Assembly (NCBI GenBank): GCA_033063855.1
Contig: CP093830.1
Coordinates: forward strand, 18,786,854 to 18,850,853
Length of the DNA: 64,000 nucleotides
Direction of reading: 5' to 3'
Origin: Smittia aterrima
Taxonomy: Eukaryota > Arthropoda > Insecta > Diptera > Chironomidae
The notes under the pieces: generated by a model
Seen by the model: only the letters and a program-made list of their open reading frames with translations
What the model was told of the DNA's origin: nothing
Databases searched by the model: none
In this document: positions 1 to 13,567 of the stretch, piece by piece
Numbering within the stretch: position 1 is the stretch's first letter
How the letters are laid out: every line of letters starts with the position of its first letter
Position numbers and translations under genes: made by a program

Positions 1-1
1 T

Positions 2-151
2 GCTATTGCATCAGACGATGGGAAAACAAAGACAGTATCAGTAGGAAGCTCGTTGTCCGCTCAAATACAGCCCTCAATCAATCGGAATGCTTGCGATAAT
101 GTAAATAGCCATGGGGTGAGTAATTCCTTCAATCGGAAGCGAACCAGTTAG
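2..151 (+). CDS. Possible 3' end or internal exon of an upstream gene (partial)
   Basis: An open frame enters from the left edge and runs to TAG at 149-151, giving about 49 residues rich in Ser, Asn and Lys. A good splice donor (GTGAGT) sits in the frame at 116-121, so the coding part may stop at 115 and continue elsewhere. The product is not recognised and does not resemble the missing N-terminus of the Fem-1 gene downstream. It could be the tail of a neighbouring gene or a chance frame. Confidence 0.3.
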   Translation, partial: AIASDDGKTKTVSVGSSLSAQIQPSINRNACDNVNSHGVSNSFNRKRTS

Positions 152-1243
152 TGATAACTGCAACGAGAACTTTTGTCGCTGTCAGGGCTTCGTTCCACAT
201 TTCTCACGAATTTATCTTAACGAAATTAGAAAATATTGACCGACATGTGTGTAGCACATTAATGTTGACGTTATACTGCTTTGTGTTTATTTGAAGATAA
301 CGCGTGGACACATTGTAAGAATTGGGAACAGTCAGAGCTTCGTCCCTGAATGCACTGACATGTAATGCAAATGTGTGCAGTCCATCAATCTCCTCATCAA
401 TTAGCGGAAAACATAAAGAAAAGAGAAGAGATTGATGTTTATTTATTCACGAACGTATCGCAAGCGGTTGTTTTGATAGCTTCCATTCGCAAGCTCTGAT
501 GAGCTGGAGAGAAAACAAACGATCAACAAGTCGAGATTCATCATTTTCAGTTGAAATTTTCCACTGTGAACATGTGCGTCTATCAACGATTTGAGCTCGC
601 AAAATTTGAACGAAAATTATTGTCAAAGTGTGAATTTGCAATTTGAAAGAGACTTGAAAAAAAGGTTGAGAGAGAGAAAAGCAATAAATTGAAACAAAGT
701 CGTGGGTGATTGATAAGAGATGAGATTTTTTGGCAGAAGCTTCAACACATGCGTGAGTCATATATTTACCGGTGAAATTGTTTATTATTTCCTCTATCAC
801 CAGTTTTTTGTTTTGATTCACTCAGTTTATTTTAATTCCCAAAAAATAGCGAATATTTTGCGTCACATTAATTCAACAGTAGATTTGGTGAAAAACAAAT
901 GATCTCGTCGTACTAATATTTACAGTAATTTGAGTTGAATCGTAGTTGACAAAAACGATTCATTGAGTTTGCTCAAGAGAACTTATAGTTGTTAAGAACT
1001 TCTTGTTAAACTTTTGAAATAAAATGAAATGTTTTCAAATTAAATCACAGTTATCCATTTGATACGCCTACATCATTGTCTCGTGCGAAGTTTGCCTTGA
1101 ACCAATCAATTGACCTTACCGACGATTGTTGTCCTCACTGATTAGAAGTTGAAACTTCTACTGATCTCGATTTAATTGTTTTGAATATTCTGTGTCATGA
1201 GCATCGCGCTTAATTGGAACCTTTATTCTTTATCAATTCACAG
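152..1243. other. Non-coding stretch upstream of the first visible Fem-1 exon
   Basis: No convincing coding exon was found. The frames present (for example 447-821 on the minus strand) give low-complexity protein with no recognisable domain. The first coding exon of Fem-1, expected to encode roughly 20-25 residues, should lie here or left of the window. I searched the plus-strand frames for the family's start pattern and did not find it. Confidence 0.5.
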
Positions 1244-3298
1244 CGCTTTATTGGCGGACGAACACAGAATGAAATCGATTCACTGGTGTCATCAAAGACT
1301 GGAGGCTGCACGCCTCTGCTAATCGCATGTCGCAATGGACATTATGATGTCGTTCAGTATTTGCTCAAGCGGTGCCACGCTGACGTTGAGCAATGTGGAT
1401 CTGTCATCTTTGATGGCGAAACGATAGAGAATGGTAAGCACATTCCAATATTTCTTCTTCTTTCATTGTTAAAACCTTCTTTAATTTTAGCTCCAGCACT
1501 TTGGTGTGCAGCTGCGGCAGGCCATACAAATATTGTTAAGTTACTAGTTAGACATGGTGCCAATGTAAATTCAACAACAAAAACGAACTCGACGCCACTA
1601 CGCGCTGCTTGCTTCGATGGACATTACGAGATTGTCAAATATCTTGTAGCGCATGGAGCTGACATTGAAGTCGCGAATCGACATGGACACACTTGTCTGA
1701 TGATAGCTTGCTACAAAGGGCATTACAAAATTGCACAGTACCTCTTATCGCTTAAAGCGAATGTGAATCGCAGAAGCGTGAAGGGCAATACTGCACTGCA
1801 TGACTGTGCCGAGTCAGGCTCGTTAGAGATTTTACAACTTCTCCTGGAACATGGAGCGACAATGGATGTTGATTCGTATGGGATGACGCCACTTCTCGCC
1901 GCTGCAGTTACTGGACATGTAGCTATCGTTGAGCACCTTATTGGATTGCCATTCGTGAAGCGGGAAGATAAAATTGCCGCATTAGAGTTATTAGGAGCAA
2001 CTTATGTTGATAAGAAACGTGATATGGTGAATGCACTGCAATTCTGGCGAAGAGCAATGGAAGAAAGGTGAGAACACTTTCATTAAGTCATTTGAGTGTC
2101 TGACTGATAATTCTTTCTTCTAGAAACAATGACCCGAAGATAATAAAACCACAGAGAGAGCCTGTTCCCGCCTACGATTATTCCGTTGAGGTGAACGATC
2201 CAAATGCTCTCGACGAACTTGTAATGGATCCAGATGAAATGAGAATGCAAGCGCTGCTGATACGCGAGAGAATCCTTGGACCTGTTCATCCCGACACAAG
2301 TTACTATATTCGTTTTCGTGGTGCCGTATACGCTGACTCAGGACGTTTTGATCGTTGCATTGAGCTTTGGACTTATGCTCTGAGTATGCAACAGAGAATC
2401 CTCGAACCATTAAATCCAATGACACAATCGTCGCTTCTTTCATTTGCTGAACTATTCAGCTTTATGCTGGGCGAAGCTGGACGACCGATCACAAGAGGAC
2501 GTGTTGTACCTCCAATCGAGACAAACGATATGTTACTTGTATTCAATCGTGCTGTAAAGGAAGTCGCCCTTGGACAGAAGATGATTAACGACCCAGCCTT
2601 CGACCACGAGAAGGATGTCGCTGGACTGAACAGAGCACTTGTGATAGCGCTTCATCTTGCTTGTCTTTTGTCGCGTCTCATATTCGATGACGATTCAGAA
2701 GAGGAAGTTAAACAAAAAATATTGTCAGCCATTTATGAACTTGTGAAGTTGAAGGTGATTTGAATGTGATTAATTTACTGAAGTTCAATTGCTTTATTAT
2801 TTCGAATATTTTAGGCAATCGTGAAGTCAGGTCGCACAGCACTCCATCTTGCATGCAATCGAGAAGCAGCACTGGTCGGTCGATATCCTGTTTGCCAATT
2901 TCCATTACCACAACTTGTCAAAGCTCTTCTCATGGTCGGAGCAGATCCGAATGCTCTTGATGACGATGGAAACGCTCCTTTACATCTTGCAGCACTCGCA
3001 AGACCCTGTCCTGCTTTATTGGCTCAAGCTTTAGTTGAGCATGGTGCACATTTGGTAAGTTATTAATCGTTCTCTTGATTCGATTAGATAATAATTCAAA
3101 TACAACTTTCAGGACACAAAGAACCATCATGGAGAAACATTCGGATCTCTACTTCAGGGTCAGCAGGTTCACGAGCTTGTCAATCCTGTTCGATACACAC
3201 GACTGTCTTGTTTAGCTGCTGTTGTTCTAAGAAAACATGGGATTCCCTATCGCAATGAAGTTCCAACAATTCTCAACCAGTTTATTGATCAGCATTAA
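1244..3298 (+). CDS. Fem-1: Fem-1 homologue, ankyrin-repeat substrate receptor of a Cullin-2 ubiquitin ligase (5' incomplete)
   Basis: Coding exons: 1244-1433, 1491-2067, 2124-2754, 2815-3054 and 3113-3298, all GT-AG, joining in frame to 607 visible residues. The order is that of FEM1A/C: an N-terminal run of ankyrin repeats (including GATYVDKKRD just after it), a central TPR-like region containing DPDEMRMQALLIRERILGP, then two C-terminal ankyrin repeats and a short tail. Known role: FEM1 proteins bind Elongin B/C and CUL2 and recognise C-terminal degrons, notably those ending in Arg. The family is usually about 615-670 residues, so only a short N-terminal piece is missing. A splice acceptor (TTCACAG) precedes the first visible codon CGC at 1244; no ATG opens this exon. 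A possible polyadenylation signal AATAAA lies near 3542. Confidence 0.93.
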
Positions 3299-6200
3299 GA
3301 TTGTGTCGCTTAGTTGAGAAGCCAGATTGATTAGCCTTATGTGGGTCTTAACTAAAAATTGTCCAATTTGATATTGACTGTTCTTTGTGTCGATCATCGA
3401 ACTGTAAAACGTTGAAACGTGAAGCTTTATTTGATAAGTAAAATACGGAACTGCTGTTCGTTGTGTTCAACAGAGTTTGTTTGGGACACCAACCAAAAAG
3501 CGAATTTCGAATTCTGGTCATTTTTCTTCGTGACAAGCTAGAATAAATGTTTAAACTGAAATTGCTGTGTCTCCCGTTCAGATATTCGAAGAGATCTTAA
3601 CTATAAAACCGACGTGAGCAAAGAAATTATTTTTATTTTTCAATGATTTTGTTTGTGTCAGAGAAATTAGTTTTAAGTCGTTGGAACCTTCAACTTGGAA
3701 GTTGAATATTTTAGATAAAAGATGAAAATAAAATGAACAAAAAATAATCAATGAAAAATTAACGAAGCGTTGAACTTCTGTCGTAAAATACTTTGCAGGA
3801 GTCCAGTGAAGGATTTAAGTCAATTCGTCCTCGTTTTCCTGATGATTATCGTTGTCGTCGTCGCTCGTTGGCCTTTTCACTTGTTCAAACATTTATGTCA
3901 GGATCATAAAACCTTTCCTAGAATAATTGAGAGTGTATTTTAAATGGCAAGAAAGCGGACAAATTGACATTTGCAAACTGATTGCGAGGCCCTTTAAGAA
4001 AACAATGAAGCAAACAACCCCATCGAACGCAGAAAGCGGAAACTTTTGCATAAAATTTTTGCTCAAATTAGATTCAATGTTGCGAAAGGTCAATGAATAT
4101 TCTGCTAAGCAATCAATTTTTATTTTCGTTCTCGAAAATTGTTGCACAATCTCCCAACTGATTAACACCTTTCTTATCGAACTCAAAGTTCTTTAATTTA
4201 ATTTTCAGCTCGGTCTCGACTGTTCTCCTTCAACAATGTTGCGAGTGTAGAAACAAGGCGAGGTTGCGGACGTCAAACGGAATATTTCCAACTCGTCCTG
4301 ACATGTTATTTCAAGGTGCGGTCGTTGCGCTGCTGAGTTCCACATTACTCGCTACAATTTCAATTAGAGAAGGAAAAGTATAAGCCATTTGTCTTTTTAT
4401 CGCAAAACGTTGCTCGATTCGATGGAAGACGAACCGAACTGAAATGAGTTGAATGATAAGAAGTCTCGTAAGATTTGCTTTTGTGACTTGTTTAAAGGAT
4501 CGGCTAAAAAGGGTTTGATTCGTCTGTCGTGATAAAACAGTTTTTTTTTGTCGGGACAATTTTGAAAGCAATCGAAACAGTTCGTTCGCACCTTGAAGTC
4601 GATAAAAACATCGAATGATTAAGCATATAAATTAGACGAGAGGAAATTAGTTTTGATGGCTTTCAACTTGCCATTAACATTCCCCCAATCCACCAACTAC
4701 AAACATGACTTTAACAGATTAACAACAGCTAAAGGAGAAAAATGATATCGAGAATTTACTTTCATTGGAACCGGAAAATGATGTTTACCCGCTCCGTTCG
4801 CCTCGGATTGCAACATCACCGAAGGGGGTGTAAAATGTTTATCCAGCAAATGTAATAAAGGTGGTGAAATGAGCCACGACAAATAATCCATTAAACTATT
4901 CGCGAGGAAGGCGGCCACATCGAAACGAAGCGATGTTGACTTTACGGCCATAAAATTTCTTTGCGACTTAATTAATCGAATGCAAACTAAAGGAAACTTT
5001 CTTTACTCTTTATGTAATGTTTGTCCTACGTCCTTTTGCTAATGAAACAGAAATTTCCAATAATTTATCGCAAAAGATATCGAGGACAAAGTGAAGGCCT
5101 TTCCGATTGGCGTGCCCAAGAGCCTTTCAGCTGTGCTAGATAGTTTGATATTTTATCGTGAATCTTCATCCTTATGTCATATCGAGTCGAGGAAGAATAA
5201 ATTTCCTTTAGGGCGTTGTCGCTAATTTTCCACTCGAACCCTCTCTAATGTTGTTTCGAAGAGAGTGATGTGAGGTGAAAAAAAAATGTCAAGTGATTAG
5301 GAGACGCATCAACTGAATGAAAAATCAATGCTGATTACTTCTTGTCGATGACTCAGGAGCATAAACTCGTTGAAAACTCACCTGGAACTTTTAGAAATTG
5401 AAGGCGAGGCTATCGCTTGAGTGTTGAAGCAGAAAAGTCCTCAAATACAAAGTAAAAGTAATCGATTCGAGCAACTGCCAAAATAAGATCGCAGAACATT
5501 CCAGCTTGTCTAACGTCTAACTCCTCCTGGCACGTTCCCTGCCCTTAATCCTTACAACGTTTTACGATCTTTAATGACTGCAAAGCAGCTCTAGCGTTAC
5601 CCATCACGTCATTTTAAGGTTTGGCCTTTGACGTAGATTCCTTTCATTTTTTTCCATTTTCCACCATTTATCGTCGAGTTAGGAAAAAATAGTTTTTCGC
5701 CGAGAACTTCTGCATTCGTTTGATGACTTTCTCATTAAATCAGACTTTGTTGAGGATCATAAAAGTTGATTAGGAAGAAACAGTTGACATTTCACTGAAG
5801 AGCCTCGCAATCATCATGCAAATATCAGTTTCTGCGTTTTCCTGCCATTTGAAACTTTTCACTCTCAATTATCTTACGAAAGGTTTTACGATCCTTCGCA
5901 TAAATGTTTGTCGTAGTGAAAAAAAAGACGATGACAATCAGCAGCAACGAGAAAATTGACGACGACAAAAGATAATAATCTGAATCGTTGGAGAAAAATG
6001 AGACGATGAGGAATGTCTGTCAACCGAGAGCGAACAATTTGTAATCCTTTGATTGCATTTGTAAGAAGAAACGTTCGACGTTTGATGGAACATATCGACA
6101 AACCCTTCACCCCAGGATCCTTTGCATTGCGGAGCGAATGAATTTAACGAAGCACTTGCGCTCAATTAAATGCCGATGGAGAAAATCGTTACTTCATCAA

Positions 6201-9200
6201 TGCATCGTTTGTTTTCCGATATGTATGGCGACACGAGAAGCTTCTAAGCTTCTCATTAGACGAAGGCAAACTATTTTATCGACGATAACTTTTGTTTGGA
6301 AATATTTTGATGGATAAATTCATTTTTCTTTGGTGATTCATTTCGCAAACATAAACCAAACGAGAAAATGAATGTGCATTAATTTCCTTGATCGTAATCT
6401 TTTGAGATTTTCTTTCCGAGTTGAGAATAAAATTCTTCAGAGCGACAGAGAGTTTCCCGATGCAATTTTCTCTCAAACGATCCGAGTTCTGGTTTCGGTC
6501 ACGAAGAAACTCAACGTGCTTTATGAGTCAACTCACTTCGTGTAAATTTGATTCGTTGTTCTTGACTCTCTCTCTCTCGCTCGTTTTAGTCTAAGTCTGC
6601 GCGCTCAGTTGAAAAGAAAATATAAAAGTCAGCTCTGTAAAGAATTTGAAAAAATGTTTTTGTATTATTTTTTCTGGAGTGGCCCCGCGCGCGTGATGAG
6701 AAAAGTCGCGGTCGGATTTTTTTCCATTTCATTACAAAAAGCCGTCGTCACAGCTCTGGTTCAGCAGTTTTCAGTTGTTTTCTGTCGTTCGACGAGATCA
6801 GTCGTGTTTTTTCGAAACCCTTCGAGCTCAAGCAGCATGAAAGTTGAAGTCATAAAAAATAAGTTTTGTTGAGTTTGTGTTGATAAGAATCTTTTCTCGC
6901 TGGCTCGACATGAAACCAAAAAGAATAAAAAAAAACTTGGAAACGTCGAAACAAAAGTGACCATAACAAACCTTTGATTTTCTTTTTGCAAGGCGACAAC
7001 TTTTGTTGAATCGAGAAGTGTTATTTGAGCGCTCACAGTTAAAGTTCTCGACAAATGAAGTCTTAGTTTGTGAGCAGCATAAGCTTCAGAGTTGAGCGAC
7101 AATTGACTGTAGAATCGTTCAATTTGCACGTTTGATTGTTTTCTGTTGAATGAAGTCCTTCGGAAAGGAAAAACTTTCCTCAAACTTATCAAGTTTTGAA
7201 AGGAAAGAAGTGAGAGACTTGTTGATTTTCAAATTATTTCTTGATTGAGGGAGAAAGCGTTTCTAACATCGATTTCCCTTAGTTTATATTTCCTTCTCGC
7301 CAGAGATTTCCACTCAGCAAAAATTACTCAATCTTATTATGATTTATTTGAAAGCGAGACGGCATGATTTGAGTTAGTATTTGCATAGTTCGGAAGAAAA
7401 TAAAATTTGTCGAGGGAAAGAAGAAAAAGATTTATAAAGAGTCGATGAGTCATCGCGCTCAGATCTTTCCCCGAGAATGAAGGCGGCAGCGCAAGCGAGA
7501 CAGACGTAAATCTACTCTTACTGTGGAGATCTCAAATTACTCGATAATTTACTGCCGCTGCCATAATGTTGTCGATGCAAAACTCATAAAGAATTGTGTG
7601 CTGCCGAACAATAGCACTGAGAATTCCGGTTATTTTCCTGTCTCGTTCCCCACATCAAAGTCAAACACACAGAGCATGAGGAGAGTCGTCAAACACTTTG
7701 TGGAAATTCTCGAAAAACCATGACAGTTTACAAATTTAATTGAAGACGTCTACGCCCACGTGTGCTTTGAAGCCATAACTGGAACTCGATGTGTTTCGCC
7801 AGAATTATCGCTAAATGGGCAACGTAAACATTAAGCAATTAAAAAAGAATTGACAAGAGGAGAAGAATGGCGAATAAATTACGCAATTATCGTTCGAAAT
7901 AGAAGCGACGTCAGTTGTCAAATCATTTGGTGATTAGGTCGAAGAATTGCCGTTGATTTGTGGGGGAGCATCGCTAGTTCGTTTGTATGATGATTGCGTG
8001 GGCGGAAGACCTTGAGAGTGCCTGCTTAAGCTTACACATCGTCTTCATAAATGAATCGTTAAATTAAAAACTATTTTCCCCTTTGACACGAACCTTCATT
8101 TGTCTATTGCCGTCGTTACTTTCAAAGCTTCATGCAAAGAAAAGAGGGAAAACAAAGTTCACAAGGGAAGGGACGATTGGACAGCACGAAACGTTTTAAC
8201 TTTTATTAATTTTGTTATGTAATCCAAATGAGAATTAATTCTTTCTCTCTCTCTCTGTCCTTCTCTCGCTTTCAAGCCTAAAAGTCATAAAACAACTTTT
8301 CGTTTAGTTCTCGTTTCGCGATCGGAGGTTTACTTTGTTTCTCAATTATTTTGCAAATAACCGCTGACTGTAACAACACTTTAGATTAAATGAATGAATC
8401 GTCATTGTTTTGCAACGAACTTATTTTTGTTCGCGAGTCGATTCAATGGTGAATGAAAACTGGGAAGCACACTTGACTGCATCGGGTAATTGGCGTCTCG
8501 TGTGCTGAGAGTGGGATGATGCGATCATCATCATCATGTGAGATTCGCTAAATTCGTCGAGAAGTTTGTAGGCACGCTTCATCGAGTTTTTATTTTGTGT
8601 GGAGCATAGCTCAGCAAGTCATAAACTTCAGCGATTGTGCAAGAGATTTAGTCACCTCCACGAAAGTGTAAGCTCCAGACAAAAGCCGAATGACTAATGG
8701 GCCTGAAATTTGCTAAACCTGTTTGATTTTCCTACGCCAGCCTCTCGTCAGTTGTTGAATTTCTTTCTTGGTTTGTTCCAAATCAAAGGAAATTCTTCAG
8801 CTGGCGCTTAAAGCTTGGCACACTCTTTCTTTGAGTTCGATATCGAGGTGAGCAAATTTTTCAGGTGTGTTGGTTGTTGGTGATTCATCGAGGTCTAAGC
8901 TTGCAGCTAAAAGTGAACAATGTCTCTCGTTGAAGACATGAAAGTTGAGTGAAAATTTAGGCTTGGCAACGACCTATGTTGTCCAATTATCCTGAGTGAA
9001 AAATCTCTGGGAGTCACGGAACGTTTAGGGTGAGTCAATGAGTTTCGCCATGAAATGAAAAACAACTTTTGTCATCTTTAAATTTAAAAATCCCCGATTT
9101 AATACCGAGAATCCTGAGACGATGATTAATTTATAATTTGAAAGATGTAAGCAGCTCCTCCTTCTGATATAACAAATGACTTGCGACAGCTTTCCGTGTG

Positions 9201-9717
9201 CTTTAATTAAGTCAGAACTTCTCTAATTACAGCTAATGTTCTATTCAGCACCAAACCCTAAATTTACAACTTTTTTTTATGTTTGCAGGGGTTTACCGCC
9301 ACGGACAAATAAACGGGAGGGAAATTAGCAAAGCTAAGCAAGGTGTGTTTGTTGGCCACGGAATTCAATTTATCACATTAACTTCACTTGGAAAATATGC
9401 GAAAGGTTCATCGACTCGTGTTAATAAGGAAAATATGAAACGAAGGCAATTTCTTCTTTTGCCATTTGTTGTCTCTGTCGAAGTAATTTTCCTTTCTTCA
9501 TCAACAAGTAAAACATTGCTTCAAGAGAGAAATAAATCCTTGAGCTCAATGGAATTCGAAAGAGAGAAAAAAACTTCAAATAAAGTGGCGAAATATTTTT
9601 TTATTTCATGAAAAACACTGAAATTCAAAACTGTGCGTTTCACAGAAGCTTAAACTAAGATTTACGATCACAGCGAGTGGTGAATTACTTGAAATCACGC
9701 ATCTGGCGACAAATATC
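3299..9717. other. Gene-poor intergenic region, 6.4 kb
   Basis: It holds the Fem-1 3' UTR at its left end and the 3' flank of the choline transporter-like gene at its right end. No exon chain or known domain was found. Open frames such as 6761-7192 (-) and 9279-9611 (+) are compositionally biased and unlike any family I know. Short CT-rich tracts occur near 6567-6585 and 8240-8275. It may contain cis-regulatory DNA. Confidence 0.5.
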
Positions 9718-12485
9718 TCACGTGATTGTCGACAAGTTTCCGTCACCAGCCCAAGCATTTTTCCTGCTGTTCTTCGAAGAAACGTCGAGAGAGAGCTTCG
9801 AGTTCTGAACAAACTCCATCAAACCTCGTGACATGAAGTAAGGTCGTGTGAGTCCATCATTTTTATCACAGTCTTCGCAGAAGCAGAGGAAAATCGTGTC
9901 GATTGTCATCTCGTAAACCGTGAGAAAGCAATGGCAGACGAGGAACGCGAAAATGCCACACAGCACAACAGGAACTGAGGTGTAATGGAGACCAGGTTTA
10001 TTCTTGAAACAATTAAAAGTTTAGCAATGTTAACATGTGAATGTCATTTTAGTCACCTGAATGAGCTCGATGCCAATCAAGACTGTAGTGAGAACGACAA
10101 ACACTTTTCCCAGAAACAATACAAAGTCACCAATGGAATTGATGGCCAAGACTTGCAGTGAATTGGTTGACAACATGCTCAAAGCTTTTTTGCCGGCACT
10201 GCAAAATGACGAACCGTCCATTGTGATGATGATGTAAGCGTTCTTGCCCAAGTATTGAATGAAATTTTCAAAGCACGCTAAGCAACACTGACATGCTCGA
10301 AGAATATAAACTGCGAGAGGGTTGGGCGAGTCTTTGAAGGTTGACTGTGAAGTGAAAGCATTCATGAAGCTTTGCCAGCTTCAAAATAGTTGAACTCACC
10401 TCGATAAGCTTGAAAATAGTTCTAACTATTTGGATAATTGCAATGAGCAATGATCCGAAGCAAACTGACCCGAGATGATATCGAATCAAATGACCAAAGC
10501 TCATCAAGATTGGATAACCCAATTTTGATTTGTTGCGTGTGAAGAACCATTTAGAGACAGCGCCAGCGATGACAAAGTCTTGACAGCCGAACAGAAACTG
10601 AACGAACCAAAGGAAGGCGAAGAAATTGATCCATCGAGTCGAAGACATTGCTGAGTCTTTGATGTAGCTGACCTAAAGTTTAATTTATTTTTAGTAAATA
10701 TTGAAAAGTGAATGAGATTGAATTGAAACCTTCATCGAAGCTCCCGACTCGTGAGTTTGCAGCTTTCCAGAACTTTCAATTATTATTGCGAAGTAGAACC
10801 ACAAACTGATTGTCAATCCTAATGCAGCGAAAGTCTAAATTGAAATAAATATTTTAGTTAGAGCTTTTTAAAGTTTTTCATTTCTTACAAGCAAAGGTTC
10901 GAAGAGAAGTAGTGGCATGTCTGATATTGCATTTCCTGCTTCCTTGAACAACTCAATGACTAGTTTCACTCGTTTTCTCATCACAATGATGATTAAGAAG
11001 ATCATGACTGTGACAATCGTTGCAATAATTGCTGCGATGAGATAAGTTTGTTCTCGATCGATGTCTTGTCCTTTTTTGTACTCAGCGAATTTGATCCAAA
11101 GAAATATCATTGCGACAATTCCTGTTATGACTGAAGCTATTAGGAGAACCCAAACGACAAAGCCAACGACGAAACGAAATAAAATCAACACGACAAATGA
11201 AATTAGAAATGAAATGAGGCAAACGTAGATAACTTCGCGCCAACATGTCGCTAAGTCCTCGGAAACGTCTTGAAAGAAGTTAACGAGACCCGTTTTTGAC
11301 AAAAGATTTTGTGTAGAAGTTTCGTCTTTTCTATCGCGAACACATCGATTGAGAAATGTTTTGTAATTTGGAATAGAACTACATCGATCAACGCACTGCC
11401 GATGAATGTAAGGATTGTCAGGATTTGTCGGGTCATTCGATCTCTCGACTAACAAATATCTTTCCTTTCGCTTATCGCTTCCTTTACATCCGAGTTTCGT
11501 ATCTTTCTCGTTCACGACGCCACAGATATTTCCGCAATCATCGTAGCCGTTAAGAATCCTCTGAATATTTCCGTATGCGAAGCAATATGCCATCATTACG
11601 ATCTGAAATTACATGTGGAGAATGTTGAGATGTCACTTCAACCATGTGATGAACTCACCAGGACGATAACGAAAGCGATGTTAAGAACGAGGAAAAATAC
11701 GTCGGTGCACTGTCGATTAATTGGCACATGTCCGCTGTCTCGACTGCGCGTCGACTGTAGAAAATGAAAAATGATGAAGGGGAGAAGGAAAGAGAAAAAC
11801 TCATTTATAACGAGTGAATGCAGTGGTAAGCATTTAACGACTGGACAAAGGCTTTCAATTTTGTTATGTGGCCTTGGCAACGGGACTTGGTTGTTAATTA
11901 TGTGTCGACTTTTGGGAGTTCTTTACTCACTTCATCGCCACTTTTCAGCAAGTTCGGGGAAATTCTAACTTCCTTCTTTGGTTCACTTGAACAGCAACAG
12001 AAAGTTTCACACATTTTTGATACACACACTCACTGAGAATGCTCTCAAATGCATTACAAACTTGAAAAGTTTTTATGTTAACTTTTTGTTTTTCAATTCT
12101 CAAATGAGTTTTCCGGAAAAAGTTTTTTTTATGTTGTAATGACAAAGCAATATCCAAAAAAAAAGTGTCTCGATGGAATGCAAACGACCGCTTCACAGAA
12201 CACGCGAGTTTCAACTGAACTTTCTGGCTTTCCTTTTCATTGAAAGCATTTCGAAGCCGAGGTATCATAATTATTACCAAACACAGGAGGGTCAGGCTTT
12301 GATGTCGTGCTCATCGTTGAATAAAAAGTGCATTTGATTCAATCAAATAACTTTTGCTTTCTCCTAATTTTCCCGACTTGCCGCTTCTTGATAAGAATCG
12401 ACAATGTTCCTCAATAAAAAAAATAAATGTGATGTTCACTCACTTCTTTCGTGCAAGCTAGTGTCCATGGCATATTTGTACTCAT
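9718..12485 (-). CDS. Choline transporter-like protein (SLC44/CTL family)
   Basis: Seven coding exons on the minus strand: 12444-12485, 11659-11754, 10889-11602, 10730-10834, 10400-10672, 10057-10344 and 9718-10002. All are in phase 0 and together give 600 residues. The pattern is that of SLC44: a first membrane segment after VPINRQCTD, a long Cys-rich extracellular loop beginning NICGVVNEKD, then about nine more membrane segments, the last cluster including RACQCCLACFENFIQYLGKN and NAYIIITMDGSSFC, both family hallmarks. Known role: multi-pass transporters for choline and, in some members, ethanolamine, for phospholipid synthesis. The start ATG at 12485 is chosen because its exon ends in a good donor and fits phase 0. 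The N-terminus is shorter than in many CTLs, so another first exon may exist. Confidence 0.9.
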
Positions 12486-13567
12486 GATGGCGTCGCAACC
12501 TCTAGAGGAATGGGAATCAAAGCATGAAACAGCAATTTATTATTTATTGTGGAGTTTGATATGAAAAAAGAAACCAAAATTAACATGTAAGTTCAACGGA
12601 AGGGGAGGAATATCCACCTCACAGGACAAACAAACAATCAATAATAAATGGAAATGATTAAAAATCCATATGTTGGCCATTCTGGTCAGAAATAGAAAAG
12701 AGACGTAATTATGTCGCTCAGTTGCATTCAATCGCTGGCGAGGACAAAACTCAAGTGAACAGGAAAGAGAAAGCAATCAAATTATTTTTCCGTAGTTCCT
12801 GTAATGACAATTGCCATTGAATAATTTCTAAATTAAAAATTCAAATGAAAGTTTAAAGAAAAAGCTAAAGTTGAGGTTCCTGATCTAATAAATAAATTTA
12901 ATTCAAAGATTTTCTTGACTCGATAAACGAATGACTTCAGGATCAGGGCGACAATATCTGGAATAAATGTTTCAATCTTTTGTGTTGAATCTGATGGCAG
13001 TTCTGTCGTTTTCAGGTAAGCACTTAAATTGCTTGAAGACAAAAAAATATTGTGCTTTCAAAAGCTTTCGAGAAAAAGCTGAATCGAGCTTTCAATAAAA
13101 CTTTTTGTATCGCGACAATATTTTGTTTTATTCACTAAAAATGTCTTTTATAATTAACTTACATTAGACAAATGTATGAGAGGAAAATCTTGTATAAAAA
13201 GGCGATATGGAGCGAAGTTCCGAGAAAAGTTCAAGCGAAATAGGAAATCTAACGAATCAATTCGATTTTCGCTGAAAAAACTTATGGATTCTATTTTAAA
13301 GAAAAACTCGCTACACGATAATGAGATATTGGTCGATAAATTCAGTGGAAGTCACTCATCAACAATTATTCGATAGAAAATCGGAAGAATTCAAACCTTT
13401 AGCTTAGACATGCGCTTAAAGCGCAAATAGCAAAATTGACTTAATTTAGTTTAATGACAAAAGCAATTAGATCTGAAGTGGAGAAGTTGTAATAAGCGAT
13501 TGTATACAATTTCGATTGATCTTCATTTAACGTTGAAGATGTTTAATTGACTAAGCATAGTTAGATG
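12486..13567. other. Intergenic spacer between two minus-strand transporters
   Basis: AT-rich, with no exon chain. The left part is the upstream (promoter) side of the choline transporter-like gene and the right part the 3' flank of the SLC7 gene. An unremarkable plus-strand open frame lies at 13176-13376, and I see no support for a gene there. Confidence 0.5.

Noticed and set aside
6761..7192. 143-residue minus-strand open frame
   Set aside because: Longest frame in the gene-poor region but Phe/Ser-rich with no domain and no splice sites; AT-poor reverse-strand sequence yields such frames by chance.
8240..8275. CT-rich microsatellite-like tract
   Set aside because: Short and imperfect; similar tracts recur across the window and carry no specific signal.
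9279..9611. 110-residue plus-strand open frame
   Set aside because: Begins beside a TTTGCAG acceptor-like site but has no recognisable domain or partner exon, and its composition looks random.
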